Positions 37,511-49,769 of a stretch of 64,000 nucleotides of DNA are shown piece by piece. Numbering within the stretch: the stretch's first letter is position 1; the number at the start of each line of letters is the position of its first letter. Below the pieces are notes generated by a model. That model was not told where the DNA came from. It searched no databases and was given only the letters and a program-made list of their open reading frames with translations. A program made the position numbers and the translations under genes. Source of the DNA: Wuchereria bancrofti. Lineage: Eukaryota > Nematoda > Chromadorea > Rhabditida > Onchocercidae. The DNA is taken from NCBI GenBank assembly GCA_005281725.1, contig SSBO01000012.1, forward strand, positions 22,979,942 through 23,043,941. The letters are read 5' to 3'.

Positions 37511-40057
37511 AATATATAAACAAAATGTTTATCATCAATTGCTATACTGTAATTGAGAAGAGAAATCAAGTTTTTTCATCCGTTAATTTTTCTCTTTTAT
37601 ATCTTAATCGGTCACAAAATTTATTTCATTCTTTTTTTTCTTTTTTTCTTTTTTTCATCGTTTATAATAAAATTTATGAAATGAATGTTGTTGTTGTTAT
37701 TGTTGTTGTTATTGTTGTTGTTTATGTTTCAATGATTGTTTTTATTGTCAAGAAAATTTTCTTTAAATATTACTTTGTTGAATGTGCATTTGAATTAAAA
37801 AAATATTTTATCGTTTTTCTTATTTTCTAATATGTTTTCTGTTTTAATATAATAATCATATATTATTTGCTATATAATAATTTTCTAATTTTTTGTTTGT
37901 TATATAATAATTTTTCGAAATTAATTAAATTGAATCTTGAAAAATATCACAAAAATATTTTTCTTTTGTAGCAATTTTTTTTTTTGATTACTTTTGTTTT
38001 TTCTTTTTCTCTTTTCTTAAGCAATTATTATAGATTTGATGAGGAAGTGAATTTTTAAAAAGGCAGAAAATATTTTGGTATGAAAATTTCATATATTTTG
38101 TAAAATTTTTAATCTGAATTTTTATTTAGAAATAAAACTAATCTTTTTTTTTTCGTTTGTTTTTTTATCCGCAAACCAAGTTTTTAGCAAGAAATATAAT
38201 AAACTAAATTTTCTTGGTCAGTTTAGGAAAAGAAAAGAAGAAATAAAAAAATTTTCAATTTGTTTATATTACATCGTATAATTTTATTTTTCACATAAAT
38301 TCAAATAAATTTAAAAAATTGCAATTGGAATAAATTCTGTACAAAAATTTATGATTAATTTAAGAACACAAACAGTGCAGGAAATGATATTTCAATGAAA
38401 ATTACTATTAGAAAAAGCAAAAGAATAATTAATTACTCTTAATTAGATATTTCATAATTAATTATTAGCATTTCTTAATTATGAAATAAAGTAAATAAAT
38501 AAATGAAAATGAAATAATGTTTGTTTCTTGGAAATGAACAATAAATTTGTAGTAAGAATAGAACATGATTAATAAATAGATATATTAAATTTTTATTATT
38601 AAGTTAAAATTATAGAAAAATTTGCGGTAAATGAAATGACTAATAAAATAGAAGGGAAGGAGAGAGAGAGAGAGAGGGAGGGATATCATAGATTTTGTTG
38701 ATATTTTTTTATCATTCATTGAAACAAGTTTTAAATTTCTTGTTATATGAACAAAAAAATTAGGACGGATTATAGAAAAATTTAACTGTTTTTTTTTTCA
38801 TTTGCTTCTTTTCTTTCATTTTTTTTTTTTGAAAATACGTAATAGAGCGCAAATTACGAGGTCATTTTAATAACGTCACTTTTTCCGATAAATGAACAAA
38901 GTTTAAATTAGGATGAATGATTAATTATTGTATTCATTCTCGAGATCCTGTCTCTCTCTCTCAACCAATAACTCTCTCTATTAATACTTTGAGGAAATCA
39001 AAAAAATTTTAAAATTATATCAATTTGATTTGTGATATTATTGTTGTTTTCAATCGCAGTAAAATTTTGCGATTTCTTTGTTTGACATTTACAATTTGAA
39101 AATGAAAAGGAACGTTTACTACCATTCACTTTCTGTCGATTATTTTTTGATCATTTCTTAACAATTATTTTTCATTTTGTTTAATCATTTCATAGCATGA
39201 TAAGAAATGATAAAAAGAAATGATTTTTTTTTTTTTTTTGATTTCTTTTTTCAAATTTTACTCTTTTATTAAAATTATTTCTGCAAATTCTTTTTAAAAG
39301 TTGAAGATTTCAAAAAAAAATTGTCATTTTAAATATTATCAATTAAATTTTGAAAGATCAAAATTTTAAGTGAAAATTTTTTCATTTAATTCAAAAAATG
39401 ACACATGAACTTTTATATTTTAGATTTAATTTTCTTTTTATATTTATATTTTGATTTCCTTCTTTCGTAACTTATTCATGTGTTTTTTTCTTCATCTATT
39501 TTTTAAATTTAATTTGCATTTGCAAAAAAAAAATGAAATTATTCATATCAATCTGCATATTAATGCAAATCGATGAGAATAATTTTATCTTTAGAAATGC
39601 TAAAACAACTTTAGAAATATTACATTTATTTAAGAATTAAAAATTTTCCGCATAATCGTTTTAAATTTTACCTTCATTGGAAATTTTGCAACTTTCAGAT
39701 TTAAAAAAATTCTAATCAGTTTCATTGATCCTTCTTCAGTTCACTATGAATTCATGATAATATTCATAATTATTAATAAAAATTAACCATAACTATATTT
39801 AAAATAAGTAATTTAAGAGTTACTTTGTAAATAATTTAAGATCATTGTATTATTTTTGAAAATGTTTATAATGAAAAAAGGATGAACTGATTTGTTAGTG
39901 ATAATAATTTATCTATAGAAATTAATTTCAAAAGAAAAAAAAAACAAATAGTGCTTTTGATTTGATTGATTTATTGTTTCATTCTAGCATTTAGCAAACT
40001 TTTTGACCTTTGACATACAAAATGCTTCTTTTTTTTTTTTTTTTGAAAAAAATGAAT

Positions 40058-40512
40058 AAAGTAAAGAATTGTTATAATCAATGCTTTATATACATATATA
40101 AATGATTTATAATAATTTTAAAATTAAACATACTGTAGTGAAAGAAATAATTAAGTATAATTAAACATTAAATTCAAATTAAAAAAAAAATGAGAAATTG
40201 TACAAAAATCATAAATAACTTTAATGTTAATTTGTTAATTTTACGAAATTTTTTTTTTTTTTACTAATACTTAAAATNAAAGTAAAGAATTGTTATAATC
40301 AATGCTTTATATACATATATAAATGATTTATAATAATTTTAAAATTAAACATACTGTAGTGAAAGAAATAATTAAGTATAATTAAACATTAAATTCAAAT
40401 TAAAAAAAAAATGAGAAATTGTACAAAAATCATAAATAACTTTAATGTTAATTTGTTAATTTTTTTTTTCACTAATAATTACGAAATTTTTTTTTTTTTA
40501 CTAATACTTAAA
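40058..40512. repeat. direct duplication of about 220 bp across a single N (position 40278)
   Basis: The sequence at 40058-40277 recurs from 40279, including AAAGTAAAGAATTGTTATAA and ATACATATATAAATG, with small differences near the right end. The two copies meet at one N. This is best read as two overlapping contigs placed end to end, though a real tandem duplication is possible. Confidence 0.85.
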
Positions 40513-40513
40513 A

Positions 40514-40526
40514 TATTTTTTTGCAG
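40514..40526 (+). promoter_or_regulatory. probable trans-splice acceptor of the collagen gene
   Basis: ATTTTTTTGCAG ends 15 bases before the ATG at 40542, which follows an A-rich leader. Nematode collagen messages are commonly SL1 trans-spliced, so this is likely the leader-addition site. Confidence 0.6.
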
Positions 40527-40541
40527 ATCAAAAAAAAAAAA

Positions 40542-42131
40542 ATGTATGAAAAAGAAAGGGAGGAAGAATGCAAAAATTTAAAATTAGTAGCATTTATTGG
40601 TGTAGCTATGTCAACAATTGCAACATTAGTTTGCGTGATCTCAGTGCCACTATTATACAATTACATGCAGCACATGCATGCAGTAATGCAATCAGAAGTA
40701 GATTTTTGCAAGTTACGATCCAATAATATATGGCGAGAAGTAACACGTACACAAGTTTGTTCATTAAATTTGAAATTTTTTCTTTTTCACTTTAGAAAAA
40801 AAGAAAATTTAAATAAAATATCATTCAAATTGTTTTATTTGTAAAATAAAATCTTATTTTATATGTAATTGATTGAATAAATTTGTAAAAAAAAAAAACT
40901 TTTTTGAATTATTTTAAAATTTACCATTATTGTAGTTATTTTAATTAATTTTAATTAATCATTATTGTTTGTCTAAATTAAAGATAATATTTTTAATATT
41001 GTTATGTGCAATAATATTGATATTTGCTATATGTTACGATATTGTTGAATTATTTAGATGATTAAAATATTTTTGAATTATGTTAAAATTTAAATTATTA
41101 TAGTTATTTTAATTTTAATTAATCATTACTGTTTGTCCAAATTAAAGATATTTTTAATATTTTTATGTACAATGATATTAATATTTGTTATATGTTACGA
41201 TATTATTAAATTATTTAGATGATCAAAATATTTTTGAATTATTTTAAAATTTAGCATTATTATAGTTATTTTAACTTTAATTAATCGGAAATAGAATTAA
41301 CCAAAATTTAAAATTGAAAGTAAAAAAATAGATGAAAAGCAAGGAGGAATTTATATCTAAGTGTAAAATTTTTTTTTTTTGTTTATCCGAAAAATCATGA
41401 AAAATCATAGCTCATATTTTGGTTAATTCTATTTTTAGATATTTGCAAAAGTAAAAGATGGAAATCGACAAGTGCGACAAATAGGAAATGATCAATCAAG
41501 TGTTGTTTTTGGTGCTCCGGCATCACCAACAGGTGAATGTTGTGGATGTGGTGTTTCGCCACCGGGTCCACCCGGTCCACCGGGTGAAGATGGTAATGAT
41601 GGCGCTGATGGTGAAAGTGGACCACCTGGTAAAGATGGCCCTGATGCGCCACAAGAACCACCTACACCGCCGAAGATTGATTGGTGCTTTGAATGTCCGG
41701 ACGCACCTGCAGGACCAGCCGGTATAGAAGGGCCGAAAGGAGTACCAGGAAAGCAAGGTCCACCAGGTCCAGATGGACCTGTTGGTAGCAGTGGTCCACC
41801 TGGTGAACCAGGACCAGAAGGACCAGCAGGATCTCTTGGACCACCGGGTGAGAAAGGTCCTGCTGGACCACCAGGTATTGTCATTGAAAAAGAAGGTCCA
41901 CCAGGAGCAATAGGAAAAACAGGAGAACCAGGATTACCAGGACCTGCAGGCGAGGCAGGAGCACCTGGTAAAGCTGGATCAGATGGACCAGAAGGACCAC
42001 CAGGAGATGCAGGCATTGATGGACCACCTGGAAAACCTGGACCTGACGGTGACAGGGGACCAGATGGTGAAGCTGGACCTCAAGGTACCTGTGATGCTTG
42101 TCCACCTCCAAGGACAGCACCTGGTTATTAA
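40542..42131 (+). CDS. Cuticle collagen (Col_cuticle_N plus Gly-X-Y domains)
   Basis: Structural protein of the nematode cuticle, 301 aa, from exons 40542-40754 and 41439-42131 joined in phase 0. Residues 15-38 form the signal-anchor membrane segment of the cuticle-collagen N domain, followed by [23 protein letters not shown] and a furin/BLI-4-type RQVR site at 81-84. The cysteine cluster ECCGCG (105-108) precedes a short Gly-X-Y block. An interruption (about 141-162) contains WCFEC (Cys154 and Cys157). The main Gly-X-Y region follows, with one break at IVIEKEG. The C-terminus is [14 protein letters not shown], with Cys289 and Cys292 in a tail typical of one C. elegans collagen group. I chose Met 40542 because it follows an acceptor and begins the cytoplasmic leader. 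The exact collagen orthologue is not assigned. Gly-X-Y codons also open antisense frames, which are artefacts. Confidence 0.96.
40902..41285. repeat. ~165-bp tandem repeat, about 2.3 copies (collagen intron)
   Basis: TTTTGAATTATTTTAAAATTTA-like starts occur at 40902, 41071 and 41232. The first two units share TTAATTAATCATTA, TAAAGATA, ATATGTTACGATATT and ATTATTTAGATGAT. The third is truncated. The array occupies most of the 684-base intron. Confidence 0.85.
41289..41434 (+). repeat. 19-bp perfect inverted repeat ending at the collagen exon-2 acceptor
   Basis: Positions 41289-41307 (core ATAGAATTAACCAAAAT) are the exact reverse complement of 41416-41434 (core ATTTTGGTTAATTCTAT). The loop is 108 bases. 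In RNA this stem would pair the pyrimidine tract just upstream of the AG at 41437-41438. Confidence 0.85.
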
Positions 42132-42331
42132 ATTCATAACTTAACAACTTGCCTTTTTGTGTTATCATTGATTGTATTGCATTTTCATGCTACTGAACTT
42201 TCAATCTGAGCTTTTTATTTTTAAAATTGATAATTACATTGATTGTGTGATTATTTCAAAACTGATAAACTCAACTGAACTCAACCATTTGTCAATCATT
42301 TTGATCACATTTGATTTCAATTCATTATCAA

Positions 42332-42337
42332 AATAAA
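42332..42337 (+). terminator. putative AATAAA polyadenylation signal of the collagen gene
   Basis: AATAAA lies 200 bases after the collagen stop codon. The stretch before it is less repetitive than the surroundings, as expected of a 3' untranslated region. Confidence 0.4.
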
Positions 42338-43850
42338 TCGTTAAAAATGATTTTTTTTATACATACTATCCAAATAGCAGTGAAAATGAATAAAATATTC
42401 TACAATTGAAATTAAAGTTCAATTCACTGTTAAAAACAAAAGTTTAGCTAAAATAATGGAAGTTGATAGAATGTTTTCTGTAAAATGTTTAATTTGACAA
42501 AGTAAAATGATATAAGCAAAAATGAATTTATTTATCTAAAACTGAACATTAACTTTTTTTTAAGTTATACTTTAACCTAACCTTTCGCTAATTAAACATT
42601 TATGCATTACTGTTTAAAAAATGAAAATTAATTGGGCAAAAAATTATTTTACAATTATTTTGTTTGACAATTGAACAGAAAATCACTTTACTATAATGAT
42701 TTTATCAATTAGATATTTAAATTCTAAATTCATGAATTTCATTTAAATGTAGTTAAGTAATTATTTAATTAATAAAATTTTCACAGTTTTCTTTTGTTAG
42801 AATTTCTAACTTAAAATATTCAAGATTCTCAATAACAAAAAAAAGAAGAAAAATTTACAATATTTATTCTACAAATACAAGACAAAGTTACCTTATCGTA
42901 GGGATTAACTTTAACTTACCTGTAAATATTACTGCTTAACTTCCTCTAAATATAATAATAGTTGGATAAACATTAGACGATAATAAGTTTACCTGAATTC
43001 TCTGTTTTTGTTACATCAGTTCTTTTTCTAATTATCAAATAATTAATTTTGATAGATTAATCTAAAAGATGCAAGAAATATTTTTGTTAGATTATCTAAA
43101 ACAATTTTTGATAATTTGATAAAATTTGATTAAAAAAAATATAAAATGCTCATGCAGATTCATGACAGTATGTTTTGATCTAAAAAAAATGCAAAATTTA
43201 ATATGTAAAAATTTTATTTTAAAGTTTTTTTGTTGCGAATTAATAAAATAAAATAATCAGATGCAATTATGATTAACCAATGATTTCAACAATTTCAATA
43301 AATGTTTGAAAATTGAATTATCAGATATGCGCAATTAGCTATATAATAGGCAATTATTTAAAATTTTTAAATTTCGAAAGTTCCTAAAAAAAATTTTCTG
43401 AAGTTCTTTTTAGAAAAAAAGAAAAAATCCTAAAAAAGAGGTTAAGGAAGAAATAAACATTCTGACAATCTTGTGTGACTAATTTAATACTAGGAATAAT
43501 TATATTTTAACTTATACACTTTTTTTATTCTGCAAATATTTCAAAATTAAAAAGTAACTTATACACTTTTTTTATTCTGCAAATATTTCAAAATTAAAAA
43601 GTATGAAGAAATTTTTTTTCGAAATTATTTGGAAGCATATTTTCCTTTTCTTTTCTTGGAGATATTTAAAAAGGAAATCAATGTATGTTTGTTGCTCTTT
43701 CGTTTTATTTTAAAAACGAAATATCACAAAAGTCAGAATAAAATTTCAATGACAATGCAATTACGGTACCCTTTCTTAATTCTTTTTCTCTCTATTCCTT
43801 TTTTAATTTAAATCAAATTTCTATTTTCATGTATTGTATTGCTAATTCAT

Positions 43851-44312
43851 AATAAATGAAAATCTTATTTTAGCTTAAAAATGCTCATTGAAATTTTTTT
43901 TACAGATTTATTTGTAGTGTAATACTCCAATTTCTTGTTATATTTCTTATTTCCGTATAATTTCATCAGTTTGGTATTTTATTGATCAGAAATTCAGCAC
44001 AAGAATTGTTTTACGTTTAATGGAGAAATATTATAAAGTTTAGTATTAGTATCGAAAATTTGTAAATAAGAAATTCTTAACATTTTTGAATTTATTAAAC
44101 AACCATTTTCAAACACATTAAATAACAGATGTAAAATTTAGTAATAAAACATAACAATTAATATGAATTTATTTCAGAGTATATAATAAAACAATAATAT
44201 TTGACTCTTATATAATAAATGAAAATGTTATTTTAGCTTGAAAATGATCAGTGGAATTTTTTTTTGTTTTTTTTAAAGATTTATTTGTAAACTTAATGCT
44301 CCAATTTCTATA
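43851..44312. repeat. two ~95-bp direct repeats 363 bp apart before the DUF148 gene
   Basis: AATAAATGAAAATCTTATTTTAGC...GATTTATTTG...CTCCAATTTCT at 43851 recurs at 44214 with about ten differences. The copies include acceptor-like TTTTAG and TTTACAG or TTTAAAG motifs, so they may bracket duplicated 5' sequence of the downstream gene. Confidence 0.7.
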
Positions 44313-44460
44313 TTTTGCAGTAAATTAAATAAATTAATAAATAATAATAGTTGTAACTCCTATATTTGTAGTAAATTTAATAATTAAATAATGCTAATTT
44401 AATCGAAATATTTCTGTTATTTGTAAATTTTCCTAACAAAAATTTAAAATTTATAGCTTA

Positions 44461-45845
44461 ATGAAGGGTAAGTATTGGAAATGTTACCTTTTCTGGTTAT
44501 TTGGAAATGATCTTTTCCTGAGTGCAAATTGTCTTCCGGATTTTATCAAAAAAATGCCCACAGAGAAAAGGATGGAATATGAGGCGTTATATGAGCAACA
44601 ACCATATCTTACAAGAACTGAATTCTATGATTTATGTCAAGATTGGGCACAAAAACAAGGAGCTGTAATTAAGGTAATTAATTATTAATTAGTAATATAT
44701 CTTTTTCAAGTGTTACTGTAACGTTTTGTATGTATTACTGTATTTGTAAGTACAACTGAAATATATAATATTTCGTAAGTACCACTATAACAGTTATTAC
44801 AAAACGATAACACTTGAAAATTTGGAATTGTTTGACCCCAGACATATATTAGAAAGGTATGCATTACTGTAATGTATAGTATTTTGTAAGTACTACTGTA
44901 ACAGTCATTACAAAACGATAACATTTGAAAAATTTGGAATTGTTTGACCCCAGACATATATTAGGAAGGTATGCATTACTGTATTTGTAAGTACTACTGT
45001 AATATATAGTATTTTGTAAGTACTACTGTAACAGTCATTACAAAACGATAACATTTGAAAAATTTGGGATTGTTTGACCCCAGACATATATTAGGAAGGT
45101 ATGTATTACTGTATTTGTAAGTGCTACTGTAATATAGTTTTTTGTGTACTACTGTAACAGTCATTACAAAACGATAACATTTGAAAAATTTGGGATTGTT
45201 TGACCCCATACACATATTAGGAAGGTATGTATTACTGTATTTGTAAGTGCTACTGTAATATAGTTTTTTGTGTACTACTGTAACAGTCATTACAAAACGA
45301 TAACACTTGAAAATTTGGAACTGTTTGACCTCAGACGTATATTAGGAAGGTATGCATTACTGTATTTGTAAGGACTACTGTAATATATAGTATTTTGTAA
45401 GTACTACTGTAACAGTCATTACAAAACGATAACATTTGAGAAATTTGGAATTGTTTGACCTCAGACATATATTAGGATAATTAATTAAATGAACTGATTT
45501 AAATTAAATTTATAATTGAAGATATTTATGAAAAAATATAAGTTTATTTTTACAGTTTAAAAATTTTTAAAATAATTACAGAGAAAGTATCGTGAGTTTC
45601 GTTTGCATGAAGAAAGATATATAAAGCAACGTGATCGAATTCTCAGAGATCGATTAGATCGAGCAAATGGTAGTGATGCAGCAAAGAATTACTTATATGA
45701 ATTACTTGATTTACAAAGTAATATGAATATAACTTTGAAAATATATGAAACAAGAGAGGAAGAGATGCGACATTATATTTTAGCTACTGTATTACAGGAA
45801 GCTACTAAAATATGGAATTTATTAGATCCTGCACATATTGATTAA
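44461..45845 (+). CDS. DUF148 / SXP-RAL-2-like nematode protein
   Basis: Exons 44461-44673 and 45582-45845 join in phase 0 to give 158 aa. Residues about 25-150 match the pattern of the nematode DUF148 (ANIS5 cation-binding) domain. These features are LPDFIKKMPTEKRMEYE, then LTRTEFYDLCQDWAQKQG with the WAxKQG motif at 62-67, then a highly charged helical second half (KYREFRLHEERYIKQRDRI) and a C-terminal helix before WNLLDP. Relatives are small secreted, often immunodominant proteins such as SXP/RAL-2 and Anis 5, with calcium or magnesium binding reported for some. The first 24 residues (CYLFWLF, LFLSAN) are a weak signal peptide. A perfect donor, GTAAGT, lies right after ATGAAGG at 44468, so the real N-terminus may come from an upstream exon. 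Family assignment is by eye, with no database search. Confidence 0.75.
44720..45475 (+). repeat. 112-130-bp tandem repeat, 6 copies (DUF148 gene intron)
   Basis: Units contain TTGTAAGTACTACTGTAA, CATTACAAAACGATAACA and TTGTTTGACCCCAGACATAT; the last element occurs near 44829, 44941, 45071, 45197, 45321 and 45451. The array fills most of the 908-base intron. Most units hold one or two GTAAGTA or GTAAGTG sequences, which match the nematode 5' splice consensus better than the genuine donor GTAATTA at 44674. Confidence 0.93.
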
Positions 45846-46167
45846 TTATGCAATAATAATTATTATTATTACTTAATAATATAATTATGTGTTATTTGAT
45901 TGCATTAATATTGTTATCAATTATTGATAATCATTTCATTAGTGGTAGAATTTTTACTAATCAAAATGATAAAAAGTTAGGCATTTTTTTTCCTAACTCA
46001 AAATCTTTCATTGTTATGAAAATGAAAAATATTTGAATTATACAACTGTACTCAATTACTTCTATTAATTATATTCTTTCCAGATTGTCTTTTCTTACTT
46101 ATTTTAAAAATTTGTATTAATATTTAATTTTATTTAGAAATATTATTGCAAAGAAATTAGCTTTTGA

Positions 46168-46173
46168 AATAAA
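46168..46173 (+). terminator. putative AATAAA polyadenylation signal of the DUF148 gene
   Basis: AATAAA followed by an A-run lies about 320 bases after the stop. Support is weak because the motif is frequent in this DNA. Confidence 0.25.
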
Positions 46174-48500
46174 AAAAAAGTATACTGCTATATTTAAGCT
46201 AATATTATATTTACAAAACTATAATAAGCAGCGATTATTTATCGAATTAAAATTAAGACTAATATATTTGCTTGCAAAAAAAAGAAGCACAAATCGAATT
46301 ATTATTTGAATTAATGATCTTCCTCGAATTTTTTTAGTAAAATCATGAAGTGCTCTAAAATTTATTCATTTTGTAAAATACTTACACAATGCCTCATTAT
46401 TAGTTAAATTAATAAATCATCGGATGTTAATGCTTTATTTTAGCATTTTATAAACTATCAAAAATTAGCATTGGTAAAAAAAAACATAAAATAAAAAAAA
46501 TGTTAAAATCATTACGGATGGATGCAAAAACTTTTTACGCCTCACAAATTTTAAGTAATAATAATGCGCAAAATATTCATTCACTTTTTCAGTTCAAATT
46601 TGAAACACAATCTTTGTTATCATAAATATTGAATTTCGTAGATTTTTTCATGCAATGAACATAAAATTTATTAAACAACAATTTATTCATCAAATTAGGT
46701 GAATCATTAATTAGGGAATTAGTCACAAAACTAATATTTAGTATTATAATTTAGCAAATTTAATTAAATCTAAATAAATACATAATTTTAAAAGAAAAGA
46801 ATATGGTTTACTTTTTGATGGATTAATTTATGTTTAATTTATTTTCGTTATACTACCCATTAATGAATTAATGAATCACCTGATTTGCTATTGCCGTTTG
46901 ATTATTGGAAATTGTTGTGGCAGCAAAAGAGTAAACTAATATAACTCATTAATTATTTTCTTTTTTTAATATATTATTCATTTCAAAATAAAAATTTCTA
47001 AAAAAAAAAAACAAAAAAAAAGGAAAAATTGTGAACAATGGCAAAGATATCATTGTATTTTAAGATGTATTAATTAATTTCGTTTAAATGATTTTAAATT
47101 CATTACATCAAATTATTAATTAATGAATTCATTAATACCTATAGCATATCGTTAAGACTAGTTGTAGTCAATCAAAATTTCACCTGTTAAAAAAAGCACA
47201 TTCAAATATTGTTTAAATTTTTCATGCGTAAACAACTATAAAGCAATTATATAGTTTTAGTATACGTCTAATTATTAATTTTCGAACTTTTTTTTTTTTG
47301 TTTCTTCGCTTCATTAAGTTTTTACAAGTAATATTTGTGAAAGATTTAGTCGATTTTAATCATTTATCACATTTTCTCCACTAAAATGAGAAAAGCAAAT
47401 AATATAATGAAAAATGAATTAAACTTAATTTATCAAAAATGAAAATGCATTTTTTATTTCATTCCAAAACTTCTTCAATTGTGCTTTTATTTGATAATTA
47501 AATGATAATTTAATCGCTGTAATTGATTATGTGACTGATTTAAAATGATTTTTTTTTTTTGCTGAAACTGTTAAAATAATTTGTATGTTCACAACTTTCT
47601 TAGAATGTTTTTCAAATTTAAAATAAAACAGTGACATATATGACACATAAATTATTTTTTATTAGTAAAAAAATTTTTTTACTAGTAACATTCATTTTTA
47701 TGATTTCATATGACGGAAAGGTTAAACGGCTAATTTTTTATTGAATTTTTGTTTTGATTATAATTAAAAAATTAAAGTTTGAATTATGATTTAATAATTT
47801 ATCCAACCACTATGATTTTTATAATTTTCTTTTTTCCACATTTTAGATAAGTAATAAAATTTTTGATTATATTAACTTGTATAAATTAAAATATGCCTTT
47901 GCTCTATTTACTAAAAATATGAAATAACAAATATTTTAAAATATTTTTTGTTCAAATAAATATCTTCTAATTTTTGTATAACTTTTGTTCTTAAAAAAAA
48001 ATATTCAAAATTTGCATGATCTACAAATACTACTCTAAAAATTTTGCTCTTCTGAAATTATCTAATATTATCATAAAGTGATAATCATATCATTAATTTG
48101 ATAAAAAGATTTAATGTTGCAATGATAAAATTATTTGTTGCTGAATAAATTTTACTTTTTAAATAATACATCTCTTTTTGTTCTTTTATTTTTTTGTTTT
48201 TTTTTTCTTTTTAAAAGATTTAGGTTTTGGAACAAAGACTTTTGGAAGGTTTAAAATTTATAACTTCAAAAAATTAGCTCTTTTGTTTTTTTTTCAAAAT
48301 ACTTGGCCTATTTGTTAGTTTTTTCAAAATACTTGGCTAATTTTTATTGTCAATTAATCAATTGATAATATTTGCTGATCGCTGTTTGTATTCCGTAAAT
48401 TTTGTTGCATTCCTTTTTATTGTCATATTGTTACTTTTATAATTTATTTATTTGCAAAAATACATTAATAATATGAAAGAAGAAAAATGCCATAGCTAAT

Positions 48501-49156
48501 TTGATAGTCTAACTGATTAGGTGATAATAATATCACTATGATACATTTATGAGAGTGAATAATGATTTCAAATATATTCCATAGTATTCATCATAATCTT
48601 TCATATCACAATCTTTCGTATTGATTATTTATCATTTTATTGATATTTGATATATTAAGAATAATTGATAGTCTAACTGATTAAGTGATAATAATATCAC
48701 TATGATACATTTATGAGAGTGAATAATGATTTCAAATATATTCCATAGTATTCATCATAATCTTTCATATCATAATCTTTCGTATTGATTATTTATCATT
48801 TTATTGATACTTGATATATTGAGAATAATTGATAGTCTAACTGATTAAGTGATAATAATATCACTATGATACATTTATGAGAGTGAATAATGATTTCAAA
48901 TATATTCCATAGTATTCATCATAATCTTTCATATCACAATCTTTCGTATTGATTATTTATCATTTTATTGATACTTGATATATTGAGAATAATTGATAGT
49001 CTAACTGATTAGGTGATAATAATATCATTATGATATATTTATGAGAGTGAATAATGATTTCAGATATATTCCATAGTATTTATCATAATCTTTCATATCA
49101 CAATCTTGCGTATTGATTATTTATCATTTTACTGATATTTGATATATTAAGAATAT
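48501..49156. repeat. 164-bp tandem repeat, 4 copies
   Basis: Units beginning TTGATAGTCTAACTGATTA start at 48501, 48665, 48829 and 48993, exactly 164 bases apart, with few differences. The fourth copy is the most diverged and ends near TTGATATATTAAGAATA. Confidence 0.95.
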
Positions 49157-49266
49157 TGGCAAAAAAAAAAGTATAATCATAAAAATTTGTATATTTTCTC
49201 TAAATATCCGATAGCATTAGTATCAGAAATGGAAATTCCTTAGAAATTCAGAATTGATAATAAAAT

Positions 49267-49354
49267 CATTCCCATATCAGTAATGATTCATTCCCATATC
49301 AGTAATGATTCATTCCCATATCAGTAATGATTCATTACCATATCAGTAATGATC
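49267..49354. repeat. 22-bp tandem repeat, 4 copies
   Basis: Four units containing CATTCCCATATCAGTAATGA follow at 22-base spacing. The last has CATTACC instead of CATTCCC and ends ATC instead of ATT. Confidence 0.93.
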
Positions 49355-49769
49355 TTTTGATGCCATCCATTAGATTGTTTCGGTTTAGCATACCATTGAT
49401 TTTGAGATTTGAATTAATTAGTTATAATTTCAATTAGTAAGTAACAATTTTAGCATGAAAAAATATGAATCAGTTAAAGTATGAATCAGTATTTGATTTT
49501 TTTTTTTAAAATATTTATCAAAATTTGTTTCATATTATGTCGTTTTTTGTCTTTCGTAATTTACATTTCATATTTATGGCTTAATTAATCAAATAAAAAA
49601 TGAGTTTAATTTTGTATAATTATTACAAAAATATGAATTCATTTAAAATTTTATTAAATTTAATGTCAATATAAATGATCAAAAATATTCTATTTCAATT
49701 CATAGCTATTCAATTATACTTTTTCCACTTATTCAAATACTAATTTAACTTGAAATAAAATAAATACTG

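Larger units (their letters stand above)
29185..40515. other. long AT-rich intergenic region between sulfite oxidase and the collagen gene
   Basis: Eleven kilobases without a supported gene on either strand. Open frames near 33095-33343, 36859-37059 and 37525-37830 are low-complexity and unconvincing. Minisatellites, microsatellites and one GC palindrome are listed separately. An AATAAA at 29575-29580 may serve sulfite oxidase. Confidence 0.6.
42132..44460. other. intergenic region between the collagen and DUF148 genes
   Basis: AT-rich without a supported gene. Two copies of a 47-base unit (43509-43602) lie in it. A short frame at 43750 reads MTMQLRYPFLILFLSIPFLI and then stops. It resembles a signal peptide, but no donor links it to the next gene. 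Confidence 0.55.

Noticed and set aside
37525..37830. 101-codon open frame after the GC palindrome
   Set aside because: The valine run comes from a (GTT)n stretch and the rest is low-complexity; no recognisable domain or intron structure.
41492..42016. Long minus-strand open frame (174 codons, proline and glycine rich) opposite the collagen
   Set aside because: It is the mirror of Gly-X-Y codons; the + strand has the collagen N domain, furin site, intron and characteristic C-terminus.
43750..43809. Signal-peptide-like frame MTMQLRYPFLILFLSIPFLI as first exon of the DUF148 gene
   Set aside because: It is closed by a stop codon with no credible donor before it, so it cannot be joined to the downstream exon from sequence alone.
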